From Chitinophaga pinensis (GTDB lineage Bacteria > Bacteroidota > Bacteroidia > Chitinophagales > Chitinophagaceae): a stretch of DNA of 7,854 bases. Location: positions 1 to 7,854 of the forward strand of contig CALQKL020000097.1 in NCBI GenBank assembly GCA_943331145.2, in the 5' to 3' direction. This document shows positions 6,767 to 7,854 of this stretch, piece after piece. A model generated the notes under the pieces. It was not told the DNA's origin, made no database searches, and worked only from the letters and a program-made list of their open reading frames with translations. How positions within the stretch are numbered: the stretch's first letter is position 1; each line of letters starts with the position of its first letter. A program made the position numbers and the translations under genes.

Positions 6767-6774
6767 CAAATCTA
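6767..6774 (-). promoter_or_regulatory. candidate -7 element directly before the caspase-like gene
   Basis: The minus strand reads TAGATTTG (TAnnTTTG), then AATT, then the ATG at 6762. The 4-nt spacing is the same as before the exporter gene. A TTG lies 25 nt upstream of the element, farther than the usual 19-23 nt, so the -33 half is weak. Confidence 0.4.
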
Positions 6775-6850
6775 TTGATGCAATTTACTTCTTAGACCCC
6801 AATAAATACAAGTATAATAATAATAAAATTAAATGGCATTAACAATTTGA

Positions 6851-6871
6851 TAATACATTTACCATGTATTA
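6851..6871. promoter_or_regulatory. 8+8-bp palindrome, possible operator
   Basis: TAATACAT (6851-6858) and ATGTATTA (6864-6871) are perfect inverted copies with a 5-nt spacer. The palindrome lies in the divergent intergenic region and ends 26 bp before the candidate -7 element of the response regulator gene, about where its -33 region would be. This is a fitting place for a dimeric regulator, but OmpR-type regulators more often bind direct repeats, and AT-rich DNA makes chance palindromes common. Confidence 0.35.
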
Positions 6872-6897
6872 AATAATTTATGGTGATTTAGTTATAT

Positions 6898-6905
6898 TAA
6901 ATTTG
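6898..6905 (+). promoter_or_regulatory. candidate -7 element for the two-component genes
   Basis: The plus strand reads TAAATTTG, matching TAnnTTTG. Transcription starting a few bases later would give a leader of about 65 nt to the ATG at 6977. The expected -33 region holds only TTTATGG, so the match is partial. Confidence 0.4.
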
Positions 6906-6976
6906 CCATTATAAAAAGTGAAGTTAGCTATTTAAAAAAGATGCATCCTAAAAACAATAATCGCAAAAAAAGTGTC

Positions 6977-7642
6977 ATGAAAAAAGTTTTAATTGCAGAT
7001 GATGAACAGGATATTCTTGATATCCTACAATTTAATTTAGAAGCTGAAGGGTATAAAGTTGAAACTGCAAACAATGGAGTTATAGCTATCGAAAAAGCAA
7101 AAGCTTTTCAGCCCGATTTGATCATTTTGGATGTAATGATGCCTGGAAAAACTGGGATTGAAGTTTGTAGTGCGCTTAGATTGTTGCCAGCTTTTAAATC
7201 TACATTAATTATATTTTTAACTGCCATGAGTGATGATACTGCGGAAGTTAAGGGCTTGGAAACTGGGGCAGATGATTATCTAAAAAAACCAATCCGTCCT
7301 AAAGTATTAATGAGTAAAGTAAATTCTTTATTTAGACGGGTTTCAAAAGAAATAGACCATAATATTAACCTGGGTGAACTAATTATTAACAGAGAGAATT
7401 TTAGTGTTCGTTATAAAAATGAAGATATAAATCTTGCTAGAAAAGAATTTGAATTGTTATCATTGCTAGCTTCTAAGCCAAGTAAGGTGTTTTTAAGAAA
7501 CGAGATTTTAAATCAAATTTGGGGAACAGAGGTGATTGTTGGAGATAGAACTATAGATGTTCACATCAGAAAAATCCGCCAAAAGCTTAATTTAGATTGT
7601 ATAAAAACCGTAAAGGGAGTCGGTTACAAATTTGAACTTTAA
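6977..7642 (+). CDS. OmpR/PhoB-family response regulator
   Basis: This 221-residue protein has two domains: a receiver (about 1-121) phosphorylated by a partner kinase and a C-terminal winged-helix DNA-binding domain (about 130-221). All receiver residues are present: acidic pair Asp8-Asp9 in IADDEQ, phospho-acceptor Asp52 in LDVMMP, Thr82 in FLTA, Tyr101 and Lys104 in YLKKP. The effector domain has the family pattern, with recognition helix DRTIDVHIRKIRQKL (190-204) and the hairpin motif VKGVGYKFE (212-220). It is closest in style to the PhoB/PhoP-like regulators of Bacteroidota, but the signal is not shown by sequence. I chose the ATG at 6977, because MKKVLIADDE is the normal start of a receiver; an in-frame ATG at 6941 would add 12 basic, non-family residues. 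A kinase gene follows 82 bp downstream. Confidence 0.93.
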   Translation: MKKVLIADDEQDILDILQFNLEAEGYKVETANNGVIAIEKAKAFQPDLIILDVMMPGKTGIEVCSALRLLPAFKSTLIIFLTAMSDDTAEVKGLETGADDYLKKPIRPKVLMSKVNSLFRRVSKEIDHNINLGELIINRENFSVRYKNEDINLARKEFELLSLLASKPSKVFLRNEILNQIWGTEVIVGDRTIDVHIRKIRQKLNLDCIKTVKGVGYKFEL

Positions 7643-7724
7643 TTATTTAGTTTTAGACTTTTATTTGTTCGTATTTTTATTGAGGACTTTTCGGCTAGTA
7701 GCGCATCCGGTTAAATAAAATTAA

Positions 7725-7854
7725 ATGATGACTCCTCAAAAAAATATAACCCCAAACTATCTGGCTGCAATTTGCAGTACGATTATTTCTTTAACTATAT
7801 CCGGATTTTTTTTCTTTTTAAATCCTTCATGGCGATTGTTTTCCATTGCGCTTA
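7725..7854 (+). CDS. probable sensor histidine kinase, N-terminal fragment
   Basis: The open frame starts at ATG 7725 and runs without a stop to the right edge (43 codons visible). The protein begins MMTPQKNITPNYLAAICS, followed by a hydrophobic segment (residues about 12-32, with TISGFFFFLNP) that suits a first membrane helix, then WRLFSIAL, perhaps the start of a second. No kinase motif (H-box, N-box) is in the window. The assignment rests on position: it follows an OmpR-type response regulator in the same direction with an 82-bp gap, and short-N-terminus membrane kinases of this form are the usual partners in Bacteroidota. The second ATG at 7728 is an equally possible start. No separate promoter is evident in 7643-7724. 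Confidence 0.7.
   Translation, partial: MMTPQKNITPNYLAAICSTIISLTISGFFFFLNPSWRLFSIAL

Noticed and set aside
7679..7739. Inverted repeat ttgagga / tcctcaa around the kinase start
   Set aside because: Only 7 bp with a loop of about 47 nt; too weak to call a regulatory structure.

Overview
The window looks like a chromosomal stretch from a member of the Bacteroidota. The evidence is the AT-rich DNA, the near absence of Shine-Dalgarno sequences ahead of clear genes, several promoter elements of the Bacteroidota form TAnnTTTG, and an ATP synthase subunit a with the long secreted-type N-terminal extension usual in that phylum. I cannot name the genus.

Layout. Positions 1-2346 (minus strand) hold the start of an ATP synthase operon in the order atpB (subunit a), atpE (c), atpF (b), atpH (delta). 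atpH runs off the left edge, and atpA/atpG would be expected beyond it. A terminator-like hairpin lies between atpE and atpF. Upstream of atpB is a 347-bp non-coding stretch (2347-2693). It holds the likely atp promoter, an 18-bp tandem repeat array, a second array of the same unit in opposite orientation, and a compact set of alternative hairpins. Next comes a complete MsbA-like ABC exporter half-transporter (2694-4493, minus). Upstream of it, 46 bp away and in the same direction, is a 740-residue secreted protein of unknown function (4540-6762, minus). Its C-terminal part carries a His / Ser-Cys-Gly-Gly arrangement like that of caspase-fold (clan CD) cysteine peptidases. A 214-bp divergent intergenic region separates it from a plus-strand two-component system: a complete OmpR/PhoB-type response regulator (6977-7642) and the first 43 codons of what is probably its membrane histidine kinase (7725 to the right edge).

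How the parts relate. The atp genes build the membrane Fo sector and the stator of the F-type ATP synthase. The secreted caspase-like protein and the exporter could share a transcript, but nothing in the sequence proves a shared job. The two-component pair is divergent from them; an 8+8-bp palindrome in the shared upstream region is a possible operator. The least ordinary items are the caspase-like secreted protein, the opposed repeat arrays, the atpE-atpF hairpin, and two promoter elements so close to start codons that the mRNAs could be almost leaderless.
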